DNA of 64,000 nucleotides, from assembly GCF_000159015.1 (NCBI RefSeq), contig NZ_DS999543.1:62001-126000 (forward strand). The letters are read 5' to 3'. Below, one piece after another: positions 17,461 through 26,465 of the stretch (position 1 is the first letter of the stretch; each line of letters begins with the position of its first letter). The position numbers were made by a program, and so were the translations under genes. Origin of the DNA: Gleimia coleocanis DSM 15436 (GTDB lineage Bacteria; Actinomycetota; Actinomycetes; Actinomycetales; Actinomycetaceae). The notes under the pieces are model-generated. The model was not told the DNA's origin. It did no database searches and saw nothing but the letters and a program-made list of their open reading frames with translations.

Positions 17461-17770
17461 TCCTATGTGGCTAGTTGTAATGTTTGATTTACCTGTGGTT
17501 ACTAAAGCTCAAAGAAGAGCTGCGACGCAGTATCGGAATAGGCTACTTGATTGTGGTTTTTCGATGGTGCAGTTTAGTGTTTATGCGCGGTATCGACCAA
17601 CTGGTGGTACTGATGTGCCAGTTATGAATGCTGTTACACGTGGCATTCCGGCGGGTGGTAAAGTTCGTGTGATGACTGTCACTGACAAACAGTGGTCGTC
17701 AATGATGCGTTTTTCTAATAATAAGGAAGAAACTGAGCCTGAAACGCCAGAACAACTAACAATTTTTTAA
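17450..17770 (+). CDS. cas2: CRISPR-associated protein Cas2
   Basis: A 106-residue ferredoxin-like Cas2 with the typical opening WLVVMFDLPVVTKAQRR (conserved first-strand Asp), then FRNRLLDCGF-like YRNRLLDCGFSMVQFSVYARY and a C-terminal VRVMTVTDKQW strand. It is the structural centre of the Cas1-Cas2 adaptation complex. It overlaps the end of cas1 and is the last cas gene; the CRISPR array begins 50 bp after its stop. No csn2 or cas4 follows, which defines the locus as II-C. Confidence 0.96.
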   Translation: MADDPMWLVVMFDLPVVTKAQRRAATQYRNRLLDCGFSMVQFSVYARYRPTGGTDVPVMNAVTRGIPAGGKVRVMTVTDKQWSSMMRFSNNKEETEPETPEQLTIF

Positions 17771-17794
17771 TCGTTAAAATCTGACTTTTCCTTG

Positions 17795-17855
17795 AAAAAC
17801 TGGGATATTCCCTCTGATATCAAGTATATCAGAGGGAATTAAGACTGATTCCCAG
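17795..17855 (-). terminator. Probable crRNA terminator made from an inverted partial repeat
   Basis: Read on the minus strand, the final repeat can fold with an adjoining inverted, internally deleted copy of itself: a perfect 14-bp stem (17826-17839 with 17807-17820, 5-nt loop) plus an outer 6-bp stem (CTGGGA/TCCCAG, 17850-17855 with 17800-17805), followed by five T. This would end crRNA transcription before it runs antisense into cas2. The same structure may also mark the leader end for Cas1-Cas2. Confidence 0.6.
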
Positions 17856-20354
17856 CGTGGCTTTCCACGAGTTCTTCCAAGCATCAAGTATATCAGAGGG
17901 AATTAAGACTGATTCCCAGCGTCGATAAAAACGGGCAAACAAAACCCACAAGTATATCAGAGGGAATTAAGACTGATTCCCAGCACCGCTATCAATTAAC
18001 TTTTCACGCATACAAGTATATCAGAGGGAATTAAGACTGATTCCCAGCTAGACCGCTGTCTAGGCTTCGTGCGGCTCAAGTATATCAGAGGGAATTAAGA
18101 CTGATTCCCAGCGCATTCTGGCTAATCACCCACCGCGACACAAGTATATCAGAGGGAATTAAGACTGATTCCCAGCCGACAATCAATGTTAATAACCCTT
18201 TCACCAAGTATATCAGAGGGAATTAAGACTGATTCCCAGCGTAACTTGCTGGGCGTCCACGTAGACTTGCAAGTATATCAGAGGGAATTAAGACTGATTC
18301 CCAGCTTGCGCATGCTTTGTCGTCGCCACCGTGCAAGTATATCAGAGGGAATTAAGACTGATTCCCAGCAAAACATACAGATACGTCCCAGCAGTCTCAA
18401 GTATATCAGAGGGAATTAAGACTGATTCCCAGCGGCTTGTAGTCCGCGTATTTCCGGCAGTCAAGTATATCAGAGGGAATTAAGACTGATTCCCAGCGTC
18501 ATTTCAAGGTTATTTTTTCAAATTCCAAGTATATCAGAGGGAATTAAGACTGATTCCCAGCCTCTGGGCTAACTCCTTCTTTATGTCTACAAGTATATCA
18601 GAGGGAATTAAGACTGATTCCCAGCACGTTTCAACCATTCCCCGCTACCTGGACAAGTATATCAGAGGGAATTAAGACTGATTCCCAGCATCACCCCGGT
18701 GAGTGTTGACCGTAGCGCAAGTATATCAGAGGGAATTAAGACTGATTCCCAGCGGCGTCGCTGGTTATGCCTCGGGGGATTCAAGTATATCAGAGGGAAT
18801 TAAGACTGATTCCCAGCAACGTGAAATCGACGGTTTCACCCGCGTCAAGTATATCAGAGGGAATTAAGACTGATTCCCAGCTACGGCGAATACGAATCCA
18901 TACCCCACGCAAGTATATCAGAGGGAATTAAGACTGATTCCCAGCTCCACTGCGGTTGTTACCAGCGCGAGCACAAGTATATCAGAGGGAATTAAGACTG
19001 ATTCCCAGCTTCTATGCCGTTGGGTGAGTTGCGTCGCCAAGTATATCAGAGGGAATTAAGACTGATTCCCAGCGATGGCGACGCCGTATTTTTCGATTGG
19101 GCAAGTATATCAGAGGGAATTAAGACTGATTCCCAGCCGTTGTCCGATTTGCTGGTGTGCTTTCCCAAGTATATCAGAGGGAATTAAGACTGATTCCCAG
19201 CGCGTCCAAGCCAACCCGGCACCCGCCAGCAAGTATATCAGAGGGAATTAAGACTGATTCCCAGCTTGGGCAACAGTGACTTTGAAAGTGTTGCAAGTAT
19301 ATCAGAGGGAATTAAGACTGATTCCCAGCGCAGCGACCATTGGGTCACGGGCGATACCAAGTATATCAGAGGGAATTAAGACTGATTCCCAGCGCGGAGC
19401 AGGCTTTCAATGAAGTTGATTCAAGTATATCAGAGGGAATTAAGACTGATTCCCAGCGAAGCGCGCGTTAAGTGATTATGCTTTTCAAGTATATCAGAGG
19501 GAATTAAGACTGATTCCCAGCGCTCACCACGTAAAAGAGAGCTGATAGCCAAGTATATCAGAGGGAATTAAGACTGATTCCCAGCGAGCTGGGTGGAAGG
19601 CGATAGCCTTTTCCAAGTATATCAGAGGGAATTAAGACTGATTCCCAGCCACGCTGGCAAATATCCATGGGTGTTAAACAAGTATATCAGAGGGAATTAA
19701 GACTGATTCCCAGCGGGTTAATCGTTAGGGAATCTGTAAACCCAAGTATATCAGAGGGAATTAAGACTGATTCCCAGCGCAGTGGGAAGCGTATTATGAT
19801 TCGATTCAAGTATATCAGAGGGAATTAAGACTGATTCCCAGCGCGTTGGAGACCATTCAAGAAAGCGTCCCAAGTATATCAGAGGGAATTAAGACTGATT
19901 CCCAGAAATCATATTCAAGTTCGATTCTGCGTTTCAAGTATATCAGAGGGAATTAAGACTGATTCCCAGCAGCCTGGTAGCCCGTCGCCGGTAAGCCCCA
20001 AGTATATCAGAGGGAATTAAGACTGATTCCCAGCCAAGCCCGCGCAAAAAGGCATGGAGGAACAAGTATATCAGAGGGAATTAAGACTGATTCCCAGCCG
20101 TAGCAGCTTAAGGTTGAGGGGAGCCACAAGTATATCAGAGGGAATTAAGACTGATTCCCAGCTCTACGCGGCGGGCTTGCCATAGCTCGCCAAGTGTATC
20201 AGAGGGAATTAAGACTGATTCCCAGCATACCGACCACCAGTCACCCAACCTTCCCAAGTATATCAGAGGGAATTAAGATTGATTCCCAGCTTAGCAGCCC
20301 GTAAGGCAACTGAGCTACCAAGTATATCAGAGGGAAATATGACTAAAACCCAAC
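17821..20354 (-). CRISPR. Type II-C CRISPR array, 40 repeats and 39 spacers
   Basis: The 36-bp repeat starts CAAGTATATCAGAGGG and ends GACTGATTCCCAGC on the plus strand. Repeats recur every 64 bp from 17821; spacers are 28 bp except two of 29 bp (after the repeats at 18205 and 19614). Variants cluster at the distal end: a changed last base at 19906, CAAGTG at 20191, a C-to-T at 20279, and a terminal repeat at 20319 whose last half is unrelated. That end is therefore the oldest, and the cas2 side the growing end. tracrRNA complementarity shows crRNAs come from the minus strand (repeat GCTGGGAATC...TACTTG). Each repeat then ends with an extended -10 box TGATATACT, so each spacer may have its own promoter starting about 4 nt inside it, leaving a guide of about 24 nt. 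Confidence 0.97.
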
Positions 20355-20373
20355 GGGCTTTGAACCGTTGGGT
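20345..20373 (-). terminator. Terminator insulating the distal end of the array
   Basis: On the minus strand a 9-bp stem (ACCCAACGG/CCGTTGGGT) with an 8-nt loop is followed by TTTT. It would stop transcripts coming from nadE and the small membrane gene just before the array, and it occupies the place of the lost half of the terminal repeat. Confidence 0.7.
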
Positions 20374-20495
20374 GCTGTATCTTAGGGCAGTAGAAAATCA
20401 GGGCAATGGCCAATCGGCAGGTTGTCTGTAGTAAGAGTGAAAAGTTAAATCCACACTGTTTAGGGATTTAAGATAGCAGTTAATACCAGCACGTA

Positions 20496-20537
20496 CACTA
20501 AACGCGACCTCAGAAAGGATAGAGGTCGCGTTTAGTG
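20496..20537 (-). terminator. Long hairpin after the nadE-membrane gene transcript
   Basis: A perfect 15-bp inverted repeat (CACTAAACGCGACCT and complement) with a 12-nt loop. The GCGTTTAGTGCG unit recurs at 20540-20551 and contains the stop codon of the upstream gene. There is no clear T-tract, so termination is only probable. Confidence 0.5.
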
Positions 20538-20562
20538 CGTTTAAACCGGTTAAAGGTTGCGT

Positions 20563-20997
20563 TTAGTGCGGTGAGTTAGGTGCAACGCCCTCGGAAATGA
20601 AGAAACGGCGCGAAACGAAAGCTAAACCCGCAACCACAATCGCACCCGTAAAAGAAAGCATAAAGAATAAGCCAGCCACGTCCTTAAAATAGTTAAAAAG
20701 TAATGCAACTAAACCAAACACCAGGCTCATAACCCCATGCAAAACCGCGAAAAACGCTGTCAAACCAACGAAAATCTGCAGTTGCGGCGCAATCGGAGCC
20801 ACCTGCTGTGGAACCAGCCCCCGGCACAAGAACCGAAACGGCGTCGCAGCAAAATCCAACTCCGTTAAAGGACCATCCACCTTAAACAGCGCATTCACCT
20901 TAAAGAAACCACGGCCCCAAACGAAAGCCACCCAAAAGAAAACCAGGGGAGCCACAACGCTCAAGGCAACCAGTGGAACCAGCACAAACACGCTCAT
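20563..20997 (-). CDS. Small integral membrane protein of unknown function
   Basis: A 144-residue protein with about four hydrophobic helices (residues 1-28, 73-98, 100-112 and 115-130) and a short hydrophilic stretch between helices 1 and 2. I recognise no family. The start codon overlaps the nadE stop by 4 bp (ATGA), so it is translationally coupled to NAD synthase and is the last gene of that transcript. Two hairpins follow before the CRISPR array. A link to NAD metabolism is suggested only by position. Confidence 0.75.
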   Translation of the reverse strand: MSVFVLVPLVALSVVAPLVFFWVAFVWGRGFFKVNALFKVDGPLTELDFAATPFRFLCRGLVPQQVAPIAPQLQIFVGLTAFFAVLHGVMSLVFGLVALLFNYFKDVAGLFFMLSFTGAIVVAGLAFVSRRFFISEGVAPNSPH

Positions 20998-23045
20998 TTC
21001 TTCACGACCTCAAACCCCAAAGACAAACCCAAATCATCAATCCGGCGTAGCCATGCGTCAGCCAAAGCATCAGAAGGCATACGCCAATCCCCACGCGGTG
21101 AAAGTGAACCCGCAGGTAAAACTTTCACACCATTAGGAACTGCGGTGCGCTTAAACTGATTCTGGAAGAAACGACGGAAGAATAAACGCTGCCACATGAG
21201 GATATCTTCCAAACCATACTGAACGCGGTCCCCCTCAGGGTAGCCCAAAGGCCATTCGCCCGCAGCTGCGTCCCGCCACGCATGCCACGCGCGGAACGCA
21301 ATCTTTTCCACCCGGTAGCCGTACTTTAGCGTGTAGTAAAGAGTGAAATCATGCAGGCTGTATGGACCAATCGAAGATTGTGTAGACTGAGGCTCCTCAC
21401 CCGCTTTCAACGGAATTAACTCAGGAGTAATCTCTGTATCCAAAATGGAATTCAAAATATCATTCACTGGCTCATTGAACTTACCAGAAGACACTACCCA
21501 GCGGACTAAATGCTGCATAAGCGTCTTTGGTACGCCAGGGTTCACTGAATAATGCGACATGTGGTCGCCCACGCCGTAAGTACACCAGCCCAACGCCAGC
21601 TCAGACAAGTCGCCCGTGCCAATCACAATGCCGCCACGCGCATTCGCAATGCGGAAGAGGAAGTCCGTGCGCAAACCAGCCTGCACGTTTTCGAAAGTCA
21701 CGTCATAAACTTCTTCGCCACGCCCAAACGGGTGGCCCATTTCTTTCAACATTTGCGTGGCAGCAGGGCGAATATCCAGGGTTTCAAACGTGGTTCCCAG
21801 CGCTTCTGACAATGCTTGCGCATTTGAACGCGTATGTTCCGTAGTGGCGAAACCTGGCATGGTGAAAGTAAGAATATATTCCCGAGGGCGTCCTAACCGG
21901 TCCATTGCCTCAACGCAAACTAACAGTGCCTGGGTGGAATCTAAACCACCGGAAACACCTAGGACTGGTTTAACGTTTGGGCCAATGGACTCTAAGCGAC
22001 GCATCAGTGAAGAAACCTGAATGTTGTAGGCTTCGAAACAGTCTTCATCCATGGTTGCTGGATCACTTGGAACGTATGGGAAACGCTGAATCTGCCGTTG
22101 TAGACCTAAATCTGTATGTGGAGGGTTCAGCTCAAACTCAATTACTTGAGTGTCCTCAGCAGACACGTGCGTGAACGTATTCATGCGCTGCTGCTGGTGG
22201 CGCAAACGGTCCAAGTCAATGTCAGCAATAGTTAGTTGCAGGCCCCGGTGGAAACGCTGATTTTCTTTAACCAGGTCACCGGCTTCATAAATCAGAGCTT
22301 GACCGTCCCAAGCTAAATCATTCGTGGATTCACCTTCGCCAGAGGAAGTATAAATGTAGGCGCAAGCCCCGCGGTGAGAGGCTGACTGGCACATCAGACG
22401 ACGGTCACGCGCACGTCCAACCGTGACTGGGGAAGAAGACAAGTTAGCAATAATCGTGGCGCCGCAAGCAGAGGCATCAGCGGAAACTGGGGAAGTTACC
22501 CACAGTTCTTCACAGATTTCAGGTGCTACTACGAAAGCTGGCAGATCAGTTGCCTGCAGGGCTGGGCAGGCAAAACCTGGAACTACGTCTTTGCCGATCT
22601 TAAACTCGGCAGGTACCTGCCAGGCAGAAATCTGGGCAAACCAACGAACCTCGTAGAATTCGCCGTAGTTTGGAATATGTAGCTTTGGCTTTACTGCCAG
22701 GAAGTGTCCCTTGTGAATGGCAATCGCCGTGTTATAGAGGTTCGCAGCGTGACGAAGTGGGGAACCCACCAGAATTAGAGGAGTGAGCTCTTTAGAGGCT
22801 TCTTTGATTTCTTGCAGAGCTTTAATCACTTCGTCATACATGACGTCAGAGAGGAACAGGTCTTCCGCAGTGTAGCCGGTGAGGGAAAGTTCTGGGAAAA
22901 CTACCAGTGAGCAACCTTGGTTGTGGGCTTCGGTGGCGGCTTCAATGATGCGGCGAGCGTTAGTGGCTGGGTCGGCTAAAGCTACTGGGAGGGTGACGGC
23001 TGCGACGCGGGCAAAACCTTGGTCGTAGAGGCTGTAAAAGTTCAT
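20994..23045 (-). CDS. nadE: Glutamine-dependent NAD+ synthase
   Basis: NadE makes NAD from deamido-NAD, ATP and glutamine. The 683-residue protein has an N-terminal nitrilase-type glutaminase with the catalytic triad E52 (FPELSLTGY), K121 (VKPKLHIPNYGEFYE) and C178 (APEICEELW). The C-terminal ATP-pyrophosphatase domain has the P-loop VLGVSGGLDSTQALLV near residue 360 and GTGDLSELALGWCTYGVGD (quoted as one region). Length and residue numbering match the mycobacterial enzyme closely. It is preceded by 360 bp without genes and followed by an overlapping small membrane gene. Confidence 0.97.
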   Translation of the reverse strand: MNFYSLYDQGFARVAAVTLPVALADPATNARRIIEAATEAHNQGCSLVVFPELSLTGYTAEDLFLSDVMYDEVIKALQEIKEASKELTPLILVGSPLRHAANLYNTAIAIHKGHFLAVKPKLHIPNYGEFYEVRWFAQISAWQVPAEFKIGKDVVPGFACPALQATDLPAFVVAPEICEELWVTSPVSADASACGATIIANLSSSPVTVGRARDRRLMCQSASHRGACAYIYTSSGEGESTNDLAWDGQALIYEAGDLVKENQRFHRGLQLTIADIDLDRLRHQQQRMNTFTHVSAEDTQVIEFELNPPHTDLGLQRQIQRFPYVPSDPATMDEDCFEAYNIQVSSLMRRLESIGPNVKPVLGVSGGLDSTQALLVCVEAMDRLGRPREYILTFTMPGFATTEHTRSNAQALSEALGTTFETLDIRPAATQMLKEMGHPFGRGEEVYDVTFENVQAGLRTDFLFRIANARGGIVIGTGDLSELALGWCTYGVGDHMSHYSVNPGVPKTLMQHLVRWVVSSGKFNEPVNDILNSILDTEITPELIPLKAGEEPQSTQSSIGPYSLHDFTLYYTLKYGYRVEKIAFRAWHAWRDAAAGEWPLGYPEGDRVQYGLEDILMWQRLFFRRFFQNQFKRTAVPNGVKVLPAGSLSPRGDWRMPSDALADAWLRRIDDLGLSLGFEVVKK

Positions 23046-23141
23046 GGTTACCTGATTTCCGCTCAGCGTCGAAGCCGAGTTTTGCTTATAGTTGTTGATT
23101 TTTAATGCTAGTTAAAGTATATCTTGGGTTGGCAGTACCGT

Positions 23142-23260
23142 CCGAACGTGCGAGTTACAGTTCCGGCGTTTTGTCTGCGTCCGAGAGCTCACTTGCATAT
23201 GAGTTTTTGGGTGGTTGGTGGGCAATAGTCATATGGGAGTTCGTGTTCGCATGTGAGTTT
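23142..23260. repeat. Intergenic cluster of 31-bp-period palindromic repeats (copy A)
   Basis: Within the 363-bp gene-free stretch between ackA and nadE, two units start at 23147 (CGTGCGAGTTACAGTTCC) and 23178 (CGTCCGAGAGCTCACTTG), 31 bp apart and joined by TTTTGTCTG. A more diverged unit lies near 23230-23255. The same unit and spacing are seen at 39405-39490 and 53198-53287. The stems here are less perfect than in the other clusters. Confidence 0.5.
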
Positions 23261-23364
23261 TTGGAGGTGGATGCGCACGGCTCATTGGCAAACCAGTCGC
23301 TTCCTCCCCAAGCCTCCGGACACTAGAATCCACGGGCTCCCCGAACTCCACGCACAAACAGAAA

Positions 23365-23392
23365 GGGGAGGTTTCTCGAAGGAAACCTCCCC
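23365..23392 (-). terminator. Terminator of pta-ackA
   Basis: A perfect 11-bp stem (GGGGAGGTTTC and its complement) with a 6-nt loop lies 17 bp beyond the ackA stop on the minus strand and is followed by TTTCTGTTTGT. Confidence 0.8.
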
Positions 23393-23408
23393 ACCTGAAC
23401 TATTAGGT

Positions 23409-24581
23409 TCAGATCAGGCTCATTGCTTGCTGTGCGATAGCTAGTTCTTCGTTGGTTGGAACTACCAGAACCTTGATTGCGGAATTTTCAGTGGAGATTA
23501 CGCGTGGTTCTTTAGAACGAACTGCGTTCTTTTCCAAATCCAACTTTATTCCCATGAAAGCAAGACGTTCACAAACTTCAGCGCGGAGGTCAGGGTCATT
23601 TTCGCCGATGCCTGCAGTGAAGGTTAGAGTATCCAAACCACCCAATACCGCAGTGTAAGCACCCACATACTTAATTAGACGGTGGACAACAACATCCAGG
23701 GCGGCGCGGGCTTCCGCGTCTCCTGCGGTTGCGCGGTCACGGATTGCGCGCATGTCGTTGTCACCTGTAAGTCCTTTAAGGCCTGACTGCTTGTTAAATA
23801 AAGTGTCAATTTCGTCAGTGCTCATGCCACCCACGCGAGACAGATGGAATACTGCAGCTGGGTCGATGTCACCAGTACGAGTACCCATTACCAGACCTTC
23901 CAGCGGGGTAAGGCCCATGGAGGTATCAACAGCGTGACCGTTTTTAACTGCGGAAGCTGACGCGCCGTTACCTAGATGCAGAACAATCTGCTTTAGTTCT
24001 GAATCGCCTAGGAATTCAGTTACCTTACCGGAAACATACTGGTGGGAGGTGCCGTGTGCACCGTAGCGGCGAATAGAGTATTTCGCAGCAACTTCCTTAT
24101 CTAACGCGTAGGTTGCGGCTTCAGCTGGCAATGACTGGAAGAATGCGGTGTCGAAAACGGCTACGTGAGGGACATCCATGAGTTCGCGTGCAACGTCAAT
24201 GCCTTTAAGGTGTGCTGGGTTGTGTAGTGGTGCCAGGGGAGCGAAGCCTTCAATGAGGTCGCGAACTTCGTCGGTGATAATCGCTGGGCCGGAGAAGTAG
24301 GAACCACCCTGGACGACGCGGTGACCGACAGCTACGATTCCTGCTTCAGACAGTGCTGGACCAACCTGGTCGAAGAGTTCCAGAACTTTTGCAAGAGCAA
24401 CTGAATGGTCGGCTACTGGGGTTTCCAGTTTTACTTCTTGCTCACCGTATGCGTGCTTGATGAAAGCGATTTCTTCACCAATGCGTTCTACCAGGCCAGA
24501 GGCGATGGCTGCACCGTTTTCTGGGTTTACCAGCTGGTACTTCAGGGAAGAGGAACCGGAGTTAATAACTAGAACAGTCAC
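23409..24581 (-). CDS. ackA: Acetate kinase
   Basis: AckA converts acetyl phosphate and ADP to acetate and ATP, the energy-yielding end of acetate fermentation. The 390-residue protein begins with VLVINSGSSSLKYQL, the phosphate-binding strand of the ASKHA fold, and contains GHRVVQGG, FDTAFFQSLP, RRYGAHGTSHQYVS, VLHLGNGASASAV, DTSMGLTPLEGLVMGTRTGDIDP and FTAGIGEND. The GTG at 24581 is chosen because AAAGG lies 7 bp upstream; an upstream extension of 16 residues has no family counterpart. pta lies just upstream on the same strand and supplies the substrate. Confidence 0.97.
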   Translation of the reverse strand: MTVLVINSGSSSLKYQLVNPENGAAIASGLVERIGEEIAFIKHAYGEQEVKLETPVADHSVALAKVLELFDQVGPALSEAGIVAVGHRVVQGGSYFSGPAIITDEVRDLIEGFAPLAPLHNPAHLKGIDVARELMDVPHVAVFDTAFFQSLPAEAATYALDKEVAAKYSIRRYGAHGTSHQYVSGKVTEFLGDSELKQIVLHLGNGASASAVKNGHAVDTSMGLTPLEGLVMGTRTGDIDPAAVFHLSRVGGMSTDEIDTLFNKQSGLKGLTGDNDMRAIRDRATAGDAEARAALDVVVHRLIKYVGAYTAVLGGLDTLTFTAGIGENDPDLRAEVCERLAFMGIKLDLEKNAVRSKEPRVISTENSAIKVLVVPTNEELAIAQQAMSLI

Positions 24582-24610
24582 GAATGTGCCTTTCGATATT
24601 TTCTTTATTT

Positions 24611-24677
24611 TCCGAGGACGCCCGCCCACACTTACCTTTTCAGATTGAAATGTTGGGTTTGGGAAAACGTCCTCGGA
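24611..24677. other. Inverted repeat between pta and ackA
   Basis: TCCGAGGACG (24611-24620) and CGTCCTCGGA (24668-24677) form a perfect 10-bp inverted repeat separated by 47 bp in the 118-bp gap. It could be a processing or attenuation structure in the pta-ackA mRNA. Note the resemblance to the dispersed CGAGGGCG motif. Confidence 0.4.
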
Positions 24678-24699
24678 TAAATCCTTTTGAGTGTGAGAG

Positions 24700-26271
24700 T
24701 CAGTTCTGTGCTTGAACGGCGGTGATAGCGATGGTGTTTACAATATCTTCTACTAACGCGCCACGGGACAGGTCGTTTACTGGCTTGTTCAGACCCTGCA
24801 GTACTGGACCAACTGCGACGGCACCAGCGGAACGCTGTACTGCCTTGTAGGTGGTGTTGCCAGTGTTGAGGTCTGGGAATACGAATACGGTTGCGCGACC
24901 GGCAACTTCAGAGTCAGGTAGTTTTGCTTTCGCAACAGCAGCATCCACAGAGGCGTCGAACTGGATAGGACCCTCCAATGCCAGGTCTGGGCGTTTTTCA
25001 CGAGCAATGCGGGTAGCTTCAATAACGGCTTCTACATCTGGGCCGGAACCAGACGCGCCGGTGGAGTAGGAAATCAGTGCAATCCGTGGATCAACTCCAA
25101 AAGCCACTGCGGTTTCTGCAGAAGAAATCGCAATATCTGCTAGCTGTTCTGGAGTTGGGTTAGGATTAACTGCGCAGTCACCAAAAACTAGTACGCGGTC
25201 TTCCATTAGCATTAAGAAAACAGAAGAAACAATGGAGGTTCCTGGCTTGGTCTTGATGATCTGGAAGGATGGGACGATGGTTTCTGCGGTGGTGTGGGAG
25301 GCGCCGGATACCATGCCGTCTGCGTCACCGAGGTGAACCATCATAGTGCCGAAGTAAGAGACATCGCTCATCTTAGCTTCAGCCTGTTCAACGGTTACGC
25401 CCTTCTTTTCGCGCAGGCGCACGAATTCTGCGACGTAGCGTTCGCGGTAGGCTGGGTCGTTTACGGAAACTACGGTTGCCTTGGACAGGTCCAGGCCGAG
25501 TGCTTCTGCGCGGGCGAATACTTCACCAGTTTCACCGAGCAGGATAATGTCAGCTACGTCTGCTTCGAGGATAATAGCTGCCGCTTTGAGTACGCGATCA
25601 TCTTCGGATTCTGGTAGGACGATGCGGCGTTTCTGCGCGCGAGCACGATCCTTTAAAGCGTTTTCGAACATTAAAGGAGTTACGACGTGAGTTTTTTCAG
25701 CGGTTGCTTCAATCAGAGCGTAGTCGTTTAGTTCGGTGATTACGCGCATGTCACCCAGGTGCTTAGAGATGGCTACGCGGGCACCTTCAGTTGGGTTAAG
25801 GACAATTAGTGCTGAAACTGGGGCGTGTACGCTGTTTAGTTCATTAACAGCTAACTTGCAGTAGTCTGCCAGTCGTTCTGGGGTACGGACTGCGGAGTCT
25901 ACGAGCAGGGCTACGGTTGCGCCGAGGTTGATGGCAGTGCGGCCGGCGCGGGTGAGTTCACCTGGGTTGATGAGGTCACCGTCGATGAGGCCAACGATGA
26001 GGACTGCGTCGAAGTCGTGGTTGAAAGCAGTGAACTTGGAGATTACCTGGTTCATGGCTGCGGTTTCGTTTGCGACGATGTGGGAGCGGGTGGTGCCCCA
26101 GTCGCCACCGAATTCAGTCAGGATTGGGTCTTGCTCTGGGTGGGCGTTGATGAATGGGCGGAAGACTCCGACTTTGCCGTAGTTGGCGCGCAGGGTTTCC
26201 AGTGCCTGACGTACGGTTTCTACGCCACCGGAGATGTTTTCAGAAGCAGTTAAAAAGAGCAGCTCCGTCAT
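24700..26271 (-). CDS. pta: Phosphate acetyltransferase
   Basis: Pta makes acetyl phosphate from acetyl-CoA and works with AckA. The 523-residue protein has an N-terminal P-loop-like regulatory domain (LFLTASENISGGVETVRQAL) and a C-terminal PTA_PTB catalytic domain starting around residue 200 (RRIVLPESEDDRVLKAA), with GDADGMVSGASHTTAETI, VFGDCAVNPNPTPEQLADIA, ALISYSTGASGSG, GPIQFDASVDAAVA and FPDLNTGNTTYKAVQR. It is shorter than enterobacterial Pta because a full DRTGG region is not evident. The ATG at 26271 is preferred over one 24 bp upstream, whose codons overlap the AGGAAAGGAA ribosome binding site. Confidence 0.94.
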   Translation of the reverse strand: MTELLFLTASENISGGVETVRQALETLRANYGKVGVFRPFINAHPEQDPILTEFGGDWGTTRSHIVANETAAMNQVISKFTAFNHDFDAVLIVGLIDGDLINPGELTRAGRTAINLGATVALLVDSAVRTPERLADYCKLAVNELNSVHAPVSALIVLNPTEGARVAISKHLGDMRVITELNDYALIEATAEKTHVVTPLMFENALKDRARAQKRRIVLPESEDDRVLKAAAIILEADVADIILLGETGEVFARAEALGLDLSKATVVSVNDPAYRERYVAEFVRLREKKGVTVEQAEAKMSDVSYFGTMMVHLGDADGMVSGASHTTAETIVPSFQIIKTKPGTSIVSSVFLMLMEDRVLVFGDCAVNPNPTPEQLADIAISSAETAVAFGVDPRIALISYSTGASGSGPDVEAVIEATRIAREKRPDLALEGPIQFDASVDAAVAKAKLPDSEVAGRATVFVFPDLNTGNTTYKAVQRSAGAVAVGPVLQGLNKPVNDLSRGALVEDIVNTIAITAVQAQN

Positions 26272-26415
26272 TGGAGGAGTTTCCTTTCCTAACATTAGTT
26301 AAAGAGTTCGTTTAAAAGAATCCTACCTTCCTATTATCAGGGAAAAAATCTGGGCTTGGCGGGGAATAAAGCATGAGAAGATAGACATTTTTAGTTCCGA
26401 GGGCGTTCTTTTTAG

Positions 26416-26424
26416 TGCTACAGT
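26416..26424 (+). promoter_or_regulatory. Possible extended -10 promoter for the ABC exporter cluster
   Basis: TGCTACAGT is an extended -10 element 42 bp before the GTG start of the first exporter gene, in the divergent pta/exporter region. No good -35 is seen. A CGAGGGCG motif lies 12 bp upstream. Confidence 0.4.
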
Positions 26425-26465
26425 AAGACTCTAAGGTAAAAGCATGGTAAAAGTAGGGGTTTTAG

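Noticed and set aside
18186-18419. A 77-residue open frame inside the CRISPR array
   Set aside because: It consists of translated repeats and spacers; no ribosome binding site or gene-like composition.
17857-20318. Self-targeting spacers against this window
   Set aside because: Scanning by eye I saw no spacer repeated elsewhere in the 64 kb; a proper search against the genome and phage databases was not possible.
17821-20354. crRNA transcription on the plus strand, co-directional with cas genes
   Set aside because: The tracrRNA anti-repeat has the same sense as the plus-strand repeat, so only minus-strand crRNAs could pair with it.
24700-26271. pta as a truncated gene because it is shorter than the enterobacterial enzyme
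   Set aside because: Both the N-terminal P-loop-like domain and the complete catalytic domain are present; shorter Pta forms are common.
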